Shown: positions 1-7,011, numbered from the stretch's first letter. The stretch: DNA of 13,515 bases from Firmicutes bacterium ADurb.Bin467 (GCA_002068815.1 MWAC01000100.1:1-13515), one strand, 5' to 3'. The notes: generated by a model not told the origin, from the sequence alone. Numbers and translations are program-made.

Positions 1-183
1 GCGACAGGTACGACGTCTGATGGCCGAAGCTGAAACGCGCTAACGGCTGTTCAAGGGCAGAGGCATGGCGCATGCGGAAGCGGTCCCCGAGGCATTCGCA
101 GACAGGTATCCCGTCGCGAGGGCATAGAGGTCCCCTTTGAGGCACTGCGAGCCGTAGACACAGCTATAAATGCGATTGAACAT
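1..183 (-). pseudogene. Possible decayed gene start (weak comM/yifB resemblance)
   Basis: A minus-strand reading frame starts with ATG at 183, eight bases after a good GGAGG site, and encodes 47 residues beginning MFNRIYSCVYG before a stop at 40-42. The first residues resemble the usual start of ComM/YifB magnesium-chelatase-like AAA proteins (M-F-x-R-V-Y-S). Further pieces look ComM-like only if the frame is shifted: DGIPVCECLGD in another frame, and R-stop-RVSASAI near 20-40, where ComM has a GLP..VGLPD...RERVRAAI block. I read this as a possible frame-damaged gene running off the left edge. It could equally be a small unrelated ORF. The plus strand also shows a 13-codon open end stopping at 43, which may be chance. 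Confidence 0.2.
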
Positions 184-291
184 TGCGCCATCCTCCTCTC
201 GATTTTGATGATTCGCAATCCACTCGGAGTTGCCAAACGTCATTTTTGACGCTTTGCAATCCGTTTTCGGATCGCCTGATCCTTTATACCA
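184..291 (-). promoter_or_regulatory. Extended -10 promoter and hairpin-rich leader of the 183 ORF
   Basis: On the minus strand TGG-TATAAA (TATAAA at 283-288) looks like an extended -10 element; no good -35 is visible. The following roughly 90 bases contain two perfect small hairpins, GGATC-AGGC-GATCC and CGTCA-AAAA-TGACG, before the GGAGG site and ATG at 183. The signals suggest that a transcription unit starts here and runs left out of the window, whether or not its gene is intact. Confidence 0.35.
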
Positions 292-330
292 CGAAAATGC
301 AGGAAAATCAATCAACCATTGGTTGCTTTT

Positions 331-368
331 CCAAAAAATAACCCGCCGCGCCCGTTAGAGCGCGGCGG
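331..368 (-). terminator. Rho-independent terminator of metNIQ
   Basis: A 9-bp perfect GC stem (CCGCCGCGC at 343-351 with GCGCGGCGG at 360-368) is followed on the minus strand by TTATTTTTTGG. It lies 14 bases past the metQ stop codon. Confidence 0.9.
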
Positions 369-382
369 ATTGGGGTACTCGC

Positions 383-1195
383 TTACGCGACGGGCGTGAA
401 CGTCGGCACGAAGCCGCGCTCGACGATCAGGTCGTAGACCTTCTGCGTATAGACGACCTTCTCGAGCGCCTTGACGAAGTCGGCGTCCTTGTTCTCGGCC
501 TTGACGGCGAACAGGTTCACGTAGGACCGGCCGGCGAGGCTGTCGGGCTTCTCGGCATAGACGGCGTCGGTGTTCGGGTTGAGCCCGGCGAGCGACGCGT
601 TGTTGCCGTTGATGACCGCGAACGCGACGTCGTCGCGCAGGCCCGGCGTGAGCTCTGCGTTGACCTCGTAGATGTCGAGGTTCTTCGGGTTCAGGTCGCC
701 CACGATGTCGTCCTTCGTGACGACGCTGTTGAGGTCGGTCCCCTCTGGCAGCTTGATCAGCCCGGCGTCCGCGAGCAGTATCAGCGCGCGGGTCAGGTTC
801 GTCGGGTCGTTCGGAACCGCGATGCGGTCGCCGTCCGCGACCTTATCGAGGCTGTCCTTCGTGCCGGGGTAGAGGCCCAGCGGCTCGAAGTGCACCGGGA
901 TCACGCCCGCGAGCTTCTCGGCGTCGCCAACGGACGCGTTGTAGCTGTCCAGATACGGGATGTGCTGGAAGAAGTTCGCCAGCACGTCGCCGCCGGCGGT
1001 CGCGGGGTTCTCGGTCACGTAGTCGGTCACGATCGTCAGATCGAGCTCGTAGCCGAGCGCCGCGAGGTCGTCCTTGACCAGCTCGAGGATCTCGCCGTGC
1101 GGGCTGGGCGTCGCGATGACCGGCAGCGCCTCGGCCATGGCCGCGGCGGACAGGAGAAGCGCCAGGGCGAGCAGAACGGAAACCAGCTTTTTCAT
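383..1195 (-). CDS. metQ: Methionine ABC transporter substrate-binding protein MetQ (NlpA family)
   Basis: This 270-residue protein is the extracytoplasmic receptor of the MetNIQ methionine importer. It captures methionine and delivers it to the MetI channel. The start is the ATG at 1195, seven bases after a perfect AAAGGAGG site. Residues 1-20 form a signal peptide (MKK, hydrophobic LVSVLLALALLLSAAAM) ending in AMA/AEA-type signal peptidase I sites. The mature part carries NlpA-family blocks: ATPSPHGEIL near the N terminus, FFQHIPYLDSYN around 75-90, the IAVPNDPTNLTRAL hinge block, and NGNNASLAGL. Length is normal for MetQ. It is the last gene of the operon, 59 bases after metI, with an intrinsic terminator behind it. 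Oddly there is no lipobox cysteine, although MetQ is usually a lipoprotein. Family assignment is firm; methionine specificity follows from metN/metI and the leader. Confidence 0.93.
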   Translation of the reverse strand: MKKLVSVLLALALLLSAAAMAEALPVIATPSPHGEILELVKDDLAALGYELDLTIVTDYVTENPATAGGDVLANFFQHIPYLDSYNASVGDAEKLAGVIPVHFEPLGLYPGTKDSLDKVADGDRIAVPNDPTNLTRALILLADAGLIKLPEGTDLNSVVTKDDIVGDLNPKNLDIYEVNAELTPGLRDDVAFAVINGNNASLAGLNPNTDAVYAEKPDSLAGRSYVNLFAVKAENKDADFVKALEKVVYTQKVYDLIVERGFVPTFTPVA

Positions 1196-1225
1196 GGGGA
1201 TGCCTCCTTTATATTGTGTATCCAA

Positions 1226-1250
1226 GGAACGGGGCCCGGGCCCCGGAACC
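1226..1250 (-). repeat. Perfect GC palindrome between metI and metQ
   Basis: GGGGCCCGGGCCCC at 1231-1244 is a perfect 14-bp palindrome flanked by direct GGAAC copies (1226-1230 and 1245-1249). It sits in the 59-base gap, upstream of the metQ ribosome binding site. There is no U-tract on the minus strand, so it is not a terminator. A role in stabilising the 3' metQ message, or as a processing boundary, is inferred. Confidence 0.5.
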
Positions 1251-1254
1251 CTCT

Positions 1255-1901
1255 CTAGCGGATGCGGTGGTCGAACTTGCGCGTAAAATAGGCGCCCAGC
1301 ATCGTGATGACCTGCACGAGGATGACCAGAATCACGCTCGCGGCGTACATGATGTCGAACTTCCGAAGGTTCAGACCCTTGATGATCGCGAGGCTGCCGA
1401 GTCCCCCGCCGCCCGCGGCCGAGGCCATCGCGGTGTAGGCGAGTATCGTCGTCATGCAGATCGCGAAGCCGTTGATGAGCGAGGGCAGAGCCTCCGGGAT
1501 CAGCACTTTCCGGATGATCTGGAGCGTCGTCGAGCCCATCGACTGCGCGGCCTCGATGATTCCGCCGTCGACCTCGCTGAAGCTGCCCTCGACCATGCGC
1601 GCGACGTAGGGGAACGCGCTGACCGTCAGCGGGAAGATGATCGACTGCGTGCCGATCGCCTTGCCCATCACGATGCGCGTGACCGGGAACAGCATCGCGA
1701 GCAGGATGATGAACGGTATCGAGCGCAGGAAGTTCACGACCGCGCCGAGCACCGTGTTGAACGTCGGCAGAGGCTTGATGCCGCCCTTCCTGGTGATCAC
1801 GAGCAGCACGCCCAGCGGAAGCCCGAGCGCGTAGGCGATCAGCGTCGAGGGAACGGTCATGTAGACGGTCTCGCCGAGCGCCTCCCAGAGGATGTCCCAT
1901 T

Positions 1902-1905
<4 letters not shown>
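1255..1905 (-). CDS. metI: Methionine ABC transporter permease MetI
   Basis: This 216-residue inner-membrane protein forms the channel of the methionine importer as a homodimer. About five hydrophobic helices are visible. The EAA coupling loop that docks on the ATPase reads EAAQSMGSTT followed by LQIIRKVLIPEALPSLINGF, at about residues 135-165. Other MetI-type blocks are FLRSIPFIILL, TVSAFPYVARMVEGSFSEVD and AMASAAGGGGLG. The ATG at 1905 overlaps the metN stop as ATGA and is preceded by GGAGGTG ten bases upstream, within metN, so translation is probably coupled. The length is typical of the family. Assignment is firm from sequence and operon position. Confidence 0.95.
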
Positions 1906-2912
<1,007 letters not shown>

Positions 2913-2941
2913 TTTCGACCGCCCTTTCCGAACTGTTCTGC

Positions 2942-2984
2942 GGAAAAACAAAAACCGCCGGATCGCACGATTGCGAAGCGGCGG
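2942..2984 (-). terminator. Leader terminator (attenuator) ahead of metN
   Basis: On the minus strand CCGCCG (2979-2984) pairs with CGGCGG (2955-2960), with an inner CGCA/TGCG stem, and TTTTTGTTTTT follows at once. It lies downstream of the leader ORF and 30 bases before the metN start, so full-length metNIQ transcription must read through it. Part of its 5' arm and loop (2968-2977) is complementary, with one bulge, to leader codons at 3061-3069, offering an alternative fold. Confidence 0.9.
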
Positions 2985-3028
2985 GTATCCACGGAAAAAA
3001 TTTCAGCGAATGCCGACGGCAACACAAA

Positions 3029-3082
3029 TCACGCGGAGACCGGGCCCGCGCACATGAACATTCGCATCGCACATCGATTCAC
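3029..3082 (-). CDS. Met/Cys-rich leader peptide of the metNIQ attenuator
   Basis: A 17-codon ORF reads MNRCAMRMFMCAGPVSA and stops with TGA. The GTG start at 3082 sits seven bases after GGAGGAGGG, the strongest binding site in the operon. An in-frame ATG at 3100 would add six residues but would use the binding site itself as codons, so GTG is preferred. Codons 6, 8 and 10 are Met and codons 4 and 11 are Cys, an extreme density. The ORF begins about 40 bases after the predicted transcription start and is followed 45 bases later by an intrinsic terminator, then metN. By analogy with trp, his and leu leaders, the inference is that ribosomes slowing at Met codons when charged tRNA-Met is scarce would favour an antiterminated fold. 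The peptide itself probably has no function. GCGAATG across codons 6-8 (3059-3065) is perfectly complementary to CATTCGC (3006-3012) downstream of the stop. Confidence 0.75.
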   Translation of the reverse strand: MNRCAMRMFMCAGPVSA

Positions 3083-3127
3083 GCGCAAACCCTCCTCCAT
3101 GCTTGATATGCCGTCCTTGTTTGCATC

Positions 3128-3156
3128 ATTATATCGTCAATCGCGCGCATTGTCAA
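3128..3156 (-). promoter_or_regulatory. Consensus sigma-70-type promoter of metNIQ
   Basis: TTGACA (3151-3156), a 17-base spacer and TATAAT (3128-3133) match the housekeeping consensus at all twelve positions. Transcription should start near 3121, giving about 210 bases of leader before metN. A promoter this strong with an attenuator behind it suggests control at elongation rather than initiation. Confidence 0.92.
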
Positions 3157-3204
3157 CTGCCCCGCGGAAAAAATCCGGGAACTTAAAAACCTATGGGATT
3201 AATG

Positions 3205-3225
3205 GAATTTACGCCGCGGCCGGCG
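3205..3225 (-). terminator. Weak hairpin after the nitroreductase gene
   Basis: CGCCG-GCCG-CGGCG on the minus strand (3212-3225) directly follows the stop codon and is followed by TAAATT rather than a clear U-run. It may be a weak terminator. If it fails, transcripts would read into the metNIQ leader from upstream. Confidence 0.3.
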
Positions 3226-3227
3226 AG

Positions 3228-3791
3228 CTATCGGACGAATAGGATCTTCTCCCGGTCCGGGACATGCGGCGGCTTCGCCGCGTTCGCGTACCCCAGCAGC
3301 ACCGAGCAGCCGAACCTGTAGCCCTCCGGGAACCCCAGCCGCCCGCTGAATTCCTCGGCGCGCAGGCCGCTCGCGAACGCCATGCCGGTGAATCCGCACA
3401 TCGTGCTGGCGATGCCGAGCGACGCCGCGGCCAGCGCGATGTTCTGGCAGAGTATGCCGCAGTCGATCAGCGCCGGGCCGTATTGCGCCGGATCGATCGG
3501 CACGACGATCATGCAGGGCGCACCGTAGAACAGCCTGCCGCCGCGCTCCATGATCCTCCTGTAGCCGGACGGATCCTCCATCCCCGCGAGAAACGCAAGC
3601 CCCTCGGCCTCCATCTCCCGCATCAGTTCCCTGTCCTTTACGACGATCACCCGCCACGCCTGCCGGTTCATGCCGCTCGGGGCCTGTATCGCCGCCTCGG
3701 CGATCGCCCAAAGGAGTTCATCGGGCGGCATCTCGCTCTTGTAGTCGCGGCAGGTGTACCGCTCCGCGATGACCTTCAGCGTCTCGTTCAT
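3228..3791 (-). CDS. Nitroreductase-family flavoprotein
   Basis: A 187-residue cytoplasmic protein of the FMN-dependent nitroreductase fold, which reduces nitro compounds, quinones or other electron acceptors using NAD(P)H. Visible hallmarks are the N-terminal ERYTCRDYK (the family's R-(S/T)-x-R-x-(F/Y) flavin phosphate site), APSGMNRQAWRVIVV around 37-52, the central IDCGILCQNIALAAASLGIAS helix, and the C-terminal VLLGYANAAKPPHVPDREKI. The ATG at 3791 is six bases after GGGAGG; a second ATG six bases earlier is part of that spacer. The gene has its own promoter and sits between tRNA-Arg and metNIQ, all on the minus strand. The physiological substrate cannot be read from sequence, and the neighbours give no clear clue. 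Confidence 0.85.
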   Translation of the reverse strand: MNETLKVIAERYTCRDYKSEMPPDELLWAIAEAAIQAPSGMNRQAWRVIVVKDRELMREMEAEGLAFLAGMEDPSGYRRIMERGGRLFYGAPCMIVVPIDPAQYGPALIDCGILCQNIALAAASLGIASTMCGFTGMAFASGLRAEEFSGRLGFPEGYRFGCSVLLGYANAAKPPHVPDREKILFVR

Positions 3792-3837
3792 TTCCATCCT
3801 CCCGTTCGAGTGTCCCCTGCGCAAATCGCGCCCAGCG

Positions 3838-3866
3838 CCGCGCGGGAAAATTCCCCGCCCGCGCGG
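3838..3866 (-). repeat. 9-bp inverted repeat at the nitroreductase transcript start
   Basis: CCGCGCGGG (3838-3846) and CCCGCGCGG (3858-3866) form a perfect inverted repeat with an 11-base AT-containing centre. The predicted transcription start lies near 3864, so the repeat covers roughly -2 to +27. It could be an operator or a 5' mRNA hairpin; sequence alone does not decide. Confidence 0.5.
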
Positions 3867-3870
3867 TACA

Positions 3871-3879
3871 ATCATACCA
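3871..3879 (-). promoter_or_regulatory. Extended -10 promoter of the nitroreductase gene
   Basis: TGG-TATGAT on the minus strand (TATGAT at 3871-3876) is a good extended -10 element. The -35 region would fall in the T-rich tail of the tRNA terminator and has no clear match to TTGACA. Confidence 0.5.
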
Positions 3880-3890
3880 CGCTTTTCCAT

Positions 3891-3929
3891 AAAAAGAAAG
3901 GCATGGCGATCCTATCGGAAAGCCATACC
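3891..3929 (-). terminator. Terminator of the tRNA-Arg gene
   Basis: GGTATGGC (3922-3929) pairs with GCCATGCC (3900-3907), an 8-bp stem with one G-U pair, followed on the minus strand by TTTCTTTTT. It begins six bases after the encoded CCA end. Confidence 0.88.
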
Positions 3930-3934
3930 TGCTC

Positions 3935-4011
3935 TGGCGTCCCCGGCGAGATTCGAACTCACGGCCTTTCGCTTAGGAGGCGAACGCTCTATCCTGCTGA
4001 GCTACGGGGAC
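3935..4011 (-). tRNA. tRNA-Arg, anticodon CCU (CCA end encoded)
   Basis: On the minus strand the cloverleaf is complete: acceptor GTCCCCG/CGGGGAC, D-stem GCTC/GAGC, anticodon stem TTCGC/GCGAA with loop CTCCTAA (anticodon CCT, reading AGG), and T-stem GTGAG/CTCGC with loop TTCGAAT. The discriminator is G and CCA is encoded at 3935-3937. It is a single-gene unit with a consensus promoter and its own terminator. Confidence 0.96.
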
Positions 4012-4027
4012 ATATGGAGCAAAAGCT

Positions 4028-4056
4028 ATTATACGGATTTTGGGCGCGCTTGTCAA
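4028..4056 (-). promoter_or_regulatory. Consensus promoter of tRNA-Arg
   Basis: TTGACA (4051-4056), a 17-base spacer and TATAAT (4028-4033) form a second twelve-of-twelve consensus promoter in this window. It lies 17 bases upstream of the mature tRNA 5' end. Confidence 0.92.
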
Positions 4057-4075
4057 GCATGCCGCCGGCTTTTTC

Positions 4076-4225
4076 AAAAACTCGCGAAAATGCTTCGCGG
4101 GCGGGTTGCGGCGGTCTTCATGTAATTGTCCTGTAATCTTTCGGAAACTTAACCGTATCTTTCGATACTTTCGGTCCTATGCAGGCCTTTCCGGGCCGCT
4201 TTCGACTTTTCTCCGGACAAAATTG
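4076..4225 (-). ncRNA. Candidate structured small RNA with intrinsic terminator
   Basis: This stretch between the tRNA promoter and the diguanylate cyclase promoter has no protein gene. Its minus strand carries hairpins with GNRA-type loops: GTATC-GAAA-GATAC (4155-4168), reinforced by an outer ACC/GGT pair across a bulge, and GGCC-CGGAAA-GGCC (4184-4197), with further CCGAAAG motifs. It ends in CGCGAA-GCATT-TTCGCG followed by AGTTTTTG (4076-4099), a minus-strand terminator with no gene upstream to serve. No convincing minus-strand promoter is visible, and I recognise no known RNA family. It could instead be 5' untranslated sequence or operator DNA of the plus-strand gene; on the plus strand the same elements appear as repeated ATCTTTCG copies (4136-4143, 4157-4164). 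Confidence 0.3.
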
Positions 4226-4228
4226 CGC

Positions 4229-4234
4229 TATAAT
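4229..4234 (+). promoter_or_regulatory. -10 box upstream of the diguanylate cyclase gene
   Basis: TATAAT at 4229-4234 lies 41 bases before the cyclase start. No -35 resembling TTGACA is found 16-18 bases upstream, where the sequence is T-rich (CGACTTTTC), so an activator or alternative input may be needed. Confidence 0.45.
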
Positions 4235-4274
4235 GGTTATACATGGAAAATGACGATGGACGGGGGCGTTCGCG

Positions 4275-5408
4275 ATGGTTGAGCGGCGACGGGTGTGGCT
4301 CCGGCTTGTTCCGATGGCTCTGCTATTGCTGGCGGCGCTCATCCTTGCCGTCCACTCCGCCGCGCAGGCGGGCGCGTCCGACGCCGCGGGAATCCGCGCC
4401 GCCGCGGCGGCCGTGGCCGCGCTCGCGCTCGCGATGTGCGTCGCCCGCATGCGCCACGCGTTCCGGGGAGACGCCCTGGGGCTCACGTGGAGCGAGGAGC
4501 GATACCGCATGCTTGCCGAGGCGTCCGACGAGGTGTTCTTCGAGTTCAGCCTGCGCGACGGCTCTCTCACGGTCAGCAACAACTTCGCGCGCGTCTACGG
4601 CCGGGCGCCGGCGCGCTCGTTCGGGGAGTTTCTCAAGATGCTGCACCCGGAGGACCGAGAGCGGTACGAGCCCCGGTGGCGCGCGCTCGCGTCGGGGGCG
4701 GACTGCGCGCACATGGTGGCCGACATCCGGCTTTTGTCAAGCGAGGGCGACCCGCCGCGCTACACGTGGTGCCGCATGCGGATGCGCGCGCTCGAGGACG
4801 GCCGCGGCCGGCGGCGCGCGGTCATCGGAAAGCTCGCCGACATCTCGCAGGAGCGGCTCAACTGCGAGCGGCTCGAGCGCAAGGCGCGCACCGACCAGCT
4901 GACCGGCCTTCTGAACCGCGCGGGGCTCGAGGAGGCCATCCGCAGGCGGCTCGCGGACCGCAGGCGCAGCCCCTGCGCGATCGCGATACTCGACGTCGAC
5001 GCCTTCAAGGAGATAAACGACCATTACGGCCACGACGCCGGCGACCGCGTGCTGCGCGCGCTCTCGAATCTCCTGAGCGCCCAGTTCCGGGAGACCGACT
5101 TCGTCGGGCGGTTCGGCGGCGACGAGTTCATGGCGCTGATCGACGGCGCAGACAGCCGGGAAAAGCTCGAACAGGCGCTTCAAAGGCTGCGCGCGGAGAT
5201 CGAGGGGCTCTGTGTGCCCGGCGTCCGCGGGAAGCTCAGCGCGAGCATCGGCGCGGCGCTCTATCCGTCCGCCGGCGACAGCTTCGAGGCGCTCTACAAG
5301 TGCGCCGACGTCGCGCTCTACGAGGCCAAGCGGAGCGGGCGCAGCGGCTTTAAGCTCTATGGAAGGCGCGCGCAGAGCGCGGTGAAAACCACGAACATTT
5401 CCGCATAA
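4275..5408 (+). CDS. Membrane-anchored PAS-GGDEF diguanylate cyclase
   Basis: This 377-residue protein should make cyclic di-GMP from two GTP. Two N-terminal membrane segments (about 9-30 and 39-58) enclose only a short loop, so they are an anchor rather than a large external sensor. A PAS domain follows (about 75-190, with HPEDRERY at 124-131 and a C-terminal VIGKLADISQERL typical of PAS-3 folds). The GGDEF domain spans about 205-365: TDQLTGLLNR (207-215), metal-binding DVDAFKEIND (240-249), and the active-site motif FGGDEF (280-285). RETD at 272-275 lies five residues before GGDEF, the spacing of the RxxD inhibitory site, so product inhibition is expected. The start ATG has only a weak GGGGG site. 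The gene is a single unit. No effector or phosphodiesterase is in view, so the controlled process is unknown. Confidence 0.93.
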   Translation: MVERRRVWLRLVPMALLLLAALILAVHSAAQAGASDAAGIRAAAAAVAALALAMCVARMRHAFRGDALGLTWSEERYRMLAEASDEVFFEFSLRDGSLTVSNNFARVYGRAPARSFGEFLKMLHPEDRERYEPRWRALASGADCAHMVADIRLLSSEGDPPRYTWCRMRMRALEDGRGRRRAVIGKLADISQERLNCERLERKARTDQLTGLLNRAGLEEAIRRRLADRRRSPCAIAILDVDAFKEINDHYGHDAGDRVLRALSNLLSAQFRETDFVGRFGGDEFMALIDGADSREKLEQALQRLRAEIEGLCVPGVRGKLSASIGAALYPSAGDSFEALYKCADVALYEAKRSGRSGFKLYGRRAQSAVKTTNISA

Positions 5409-5465
5409 TATCCCTTCTAAAGTCCGTCTTCTTCAGAACTTTACCGGCAAATTCCCGGATTTCTG

Positions 5466-5494
5466 TTGACGTATCCGCAGGGAAAGTATACAAT
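5466..5494 (+). promoter_or_regulatory. Promoter of the BMP-family gene
   Basis: TTGACG (5466-5471), a 17-base spacer and TACAAT (5489-5494) give a near-consensus promoter about 60 bases upstream of the start codon. Confidence 0.85.
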
Positions 5495-5556
5495 AAACCT
5501 GTATTTGGCGGTAATGTTCGCCTTTCCCATCACAACGGACATGGAGGGAAATCCTG

Positions 5557-6642
5557 ATGAAGAAGTTGTTTATCCTGGTTCTGTCCCTGGCGCTTCTCTT
5601 CTCCTTCGCCGGCAGCGCGTTTGCCCGCGAGGCGGTCCCGGCCGACGAGATCAAGGTCGGTTTCGTTTACATCGGCGATCCCAGCGACAAGGGATACACG
5701 CTCGCGCACCACCAGGGCACGCTGGCCATGCAGGAGGCGCTCGGCCTGCGCGACGACCAGATTCTCGTCAAGACCTTCGTCACCGAGGACAGCGCCTGCG
5801 AAGACGCGATCCTGGAGCTGATCAACCAGGGCTGCGACATGATCTTCGGCAACAGCTACGGCTTCGGAACCTACATGGCCGAGATCGCCGAGGAGTACCC
5901 GGAGATCGTGTTCCTGCACTGCTCCGGCGCGCTCAGCAACGACGTGAACTTCGCCAACTACTTCGGCAAGATCTGGGAAGCGCGCTACCTGGCCGGCATC
6001 GCCGCGGGGCTGCGCACCGAGAACAACCACCTGGGCTACGTCGCCGCGATGCAGATTCCGGAGTGCATCTACTCGATGGACGCCTACTTCCTGGGCGCGA
6101 AGAGCGTGAACCCGGACGTCACGATGGACGTGCAGTTCACGAACACCTGGTATGACCCGACCGTCGAGAGCCAGGCCGCGAAGTCACTGATCGACAAGGG
6201 CTGCGACGTGATCGCGCAGCATCAGGATACGACGATGCCCGTCGCCGCCGCCGAGGAAGCCGGCGTGTGGGCGTGCGGCTACAACGTCGACATGGCCGAG
6301 GAGGGCCCGACCGCGCACCTGACCGCCCCCATCTGGCACTGGGGCCACTACGTGACCGAGCAGGTGCAGGCTGTCATCGACGGCACCTGGGAGCCCGTCA
6401 ACCAGCTGGGCGGCATGGCCGAGGACTGGGTTGACATCGCGCCGCTGACCGCGAACTGCAAAGAGGGCACCGCCGAGGCCGTCGCCGCCGCGCGCGAGGG
6501 CATCGTCTCCGGCAGCCTTCAGATCTTCTCCGGCGAAATCAAGGACAACGCGGGCAACGTCGTCGTCGCGGCCGGGCAGACCCTGACCGACGCCGAAATC
6601 CTCGGGATCGGCTGGTTCGTCGAGGGCATCAAGGTCAACTGA
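5557..6642 (+). CDS. BMP-family ABC transporter substrate-binding protein
   Basis: This 361-residue exported receptor belongs to the basic membrane protein (BMP/PnrA/Med) family, which typically binds nucleosides for ABC importers. The start ATG follows GGAGGG by eight bases. Residues 1-23 are a signal peptide (MKKLF, hydrophobic core, AFA cleavage box). The mature protein opens with KVGFVYIGDPSDKGYTLAHHQG (about 33-54), the family's ligand-entry block. It continues with a CDMIFGNSYGFGTYM segment, NYFGKIWEARYLAGIAAG, and IDKGCDVIAQHQDT, which are the paired strand-helix repeats of the fold. There is no lipobox cysteine, as in MetQ. The gene stands alone between a promoter and terminators with no permease or ATPase nearby, so its transporter must be elsewhere or it works as a sensor or scavenger. 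Ligand unknown. Confidence 0.9.
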   Translation: MKKLFILVLSLALLFSFAGSAFAREAVPADEIKVGFVYIGDPSDKGYTLAHHQGTLAMQEALGLRDDQILVKTFVTEDSACEDAILELINQGCDMIFGNSYGFGTYMAEIAEEYPEIVFLHCSGALSNDVNFANYFGKIWEARYLAGIAAGLRTENNHLGYVAAMQIPECIYSMDAYFLGAKSVNPDVTMDVQFTNTWYDPTVESQAAKSLIDKGCDVIAQHQDTTMPVAAAEEAGVWACGYNVDMAEEGPTAHLTAPIWHWGHYVTEQVQAVIDGTWEPVNQLGGMAEDWVDIAPLTANCKEGTAEAVAAAREGIVSGSLQIFSGEIKDNAGNVVVAAGQTLTDAEILGIGWFVEGIKVN

Positions 6643-6650
6643 CAAGGGTT

Positions 6651-6678
6651 TTTAGAGAGGGCAAATGCCCTCTCTAAA
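6651..6678 (+). repeat. Perfect 12-bp hairpin after the BMP gene
   Basis: TTTAGAGAGGGC-AAAT-GCCCTCTCTAAA is a flawless 12-bp stem with a 4-base loop, eight bases past the stop codon. Neither strand has a U-run after it, so it is not a standard terminator. It may protect the mRNA 3' end or mark a processing point, with true termination at the next hairpin. Confidence 0.6.
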
Positions 6679-6691
6679 GATATAAACGGGG

Positions 6692-6722
6692 CGGCGCGTT
6701 CGAATGGGCGCGCCGTTTTGTT
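6692..6722 (+). terminator. Rho-independent terminator of the BMP gene
   Basis: CGGCGCG (6692-6698) pairs with CGCGCCG (6709-6715), followed by TTTTGTT on the plus strand. The remaining 6723-6842 stretch before the next gene shows only a small GGGGC-CT-GCCCC hairpin (6762-6773) and no clear promoter. Confidence 0.85.
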
Positions 6723-6848
6723 GCGCTTCGCGGGGGAGCGGAATTCGCGGCTTTCTTCGAAGGGGCCTGCCCCCGTACTTGCACTTTTTCGCGCGCTCTG
6801 GAATAAATAGCGTTAGAGCCGTCAAGAATCGCGACGGGGGTGATGGGC

Positions 6849-7007
6849 GTGTACTGCTGTTTCTGCAACGCGGAGCTGGAGGGGGTTCTCCCGAGGTTTT
6901 TGGCGCTTTGTCCCGAGTGCGAGGCGCGGCTGCTGGACATATCGCCGCTCAGGCCGGAGTATCCGTGGTTCGTGGCGGCCGTGCGGCGCGCGTTATTCGG
7001 GGCATAA
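6849..7007 (+). CDS. Small double-CxxC protein resembling sigma-G inhibitor Gin (CsfB)
   Basis: A 52-residue protein (54 if the ATG at 6843 is used). The GTG at 6849 is preferred because GGGGGTGAT, almost a perfect anti-16S match, sits eight bases upstream of it, while the ATG lies only two bases after the G-run. The protein has CCFC, then 14 residues, then CPECE, followed by a short tail with PEYPWFVAAVRRALFG. The Bacillus Gin/CsfB layout is CxxC, about 15 residues, CxxCE, then a DPxYxFYVxxLK tail, a close match in spacing and order. Gin binds zinc and blocks sigma-G before forespore engulfment is complete. If the match is right, the organism is, or descends from, an endospore former. Alternatively it is another tiny zinc-ribbon protein. 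It is a single gene with its own terminator. Confidence 0.65.
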   Translation: MYCCFCNAELEGVLPRFLALCPECEARLLDISPLRPEYPWFVAAVRRALFGA

Positions 7008-7011
7008 GAAA

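Noticed and set aside
2..43. C-terminal end of a plus-strand gene (RQVRRLMAEAETR then stop)
   Set aside because: Only 13 codons are in view, and a minus-strand unit with promoter and binding site overlaps it. It cannot be supported without sequence to the left.
383..1900. A 505-codon minus-strand frame covering metQ plus an upstream extension
   Set aside because: The first 235 codons are an out-of-frame reading of metI with arginine- and aspartate-rich low-complexity protein. metQ starts at 1195 with a perfect binding site.
2913..3121. SAM (S-box) riboswitch or methionine T-box in the metN leader
   Set aside because: The conserved S-box core (GGUGGAGGGACUGGCCC-like, then GGCAAC) and the T-box TGGNACCGCG sequence were looked for by eye and not found. 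The terminator and leader ORF explain the region better. An Infernal search would settle it.
4012..4274. c-di-GMP riboswitch controlling the diguanylate cyclase
   Set aside because: GNRA-like loops appear only on the minus strand, opposite to the cyclase gene, and the GEMM-I core is not recognisable.
6651..6678. The 12-bp hairpin as the BMP gene terminator
   Set aside because: No U-tract follows on either strand. The hairpin at 6692-6722 has one and is the better terminator.
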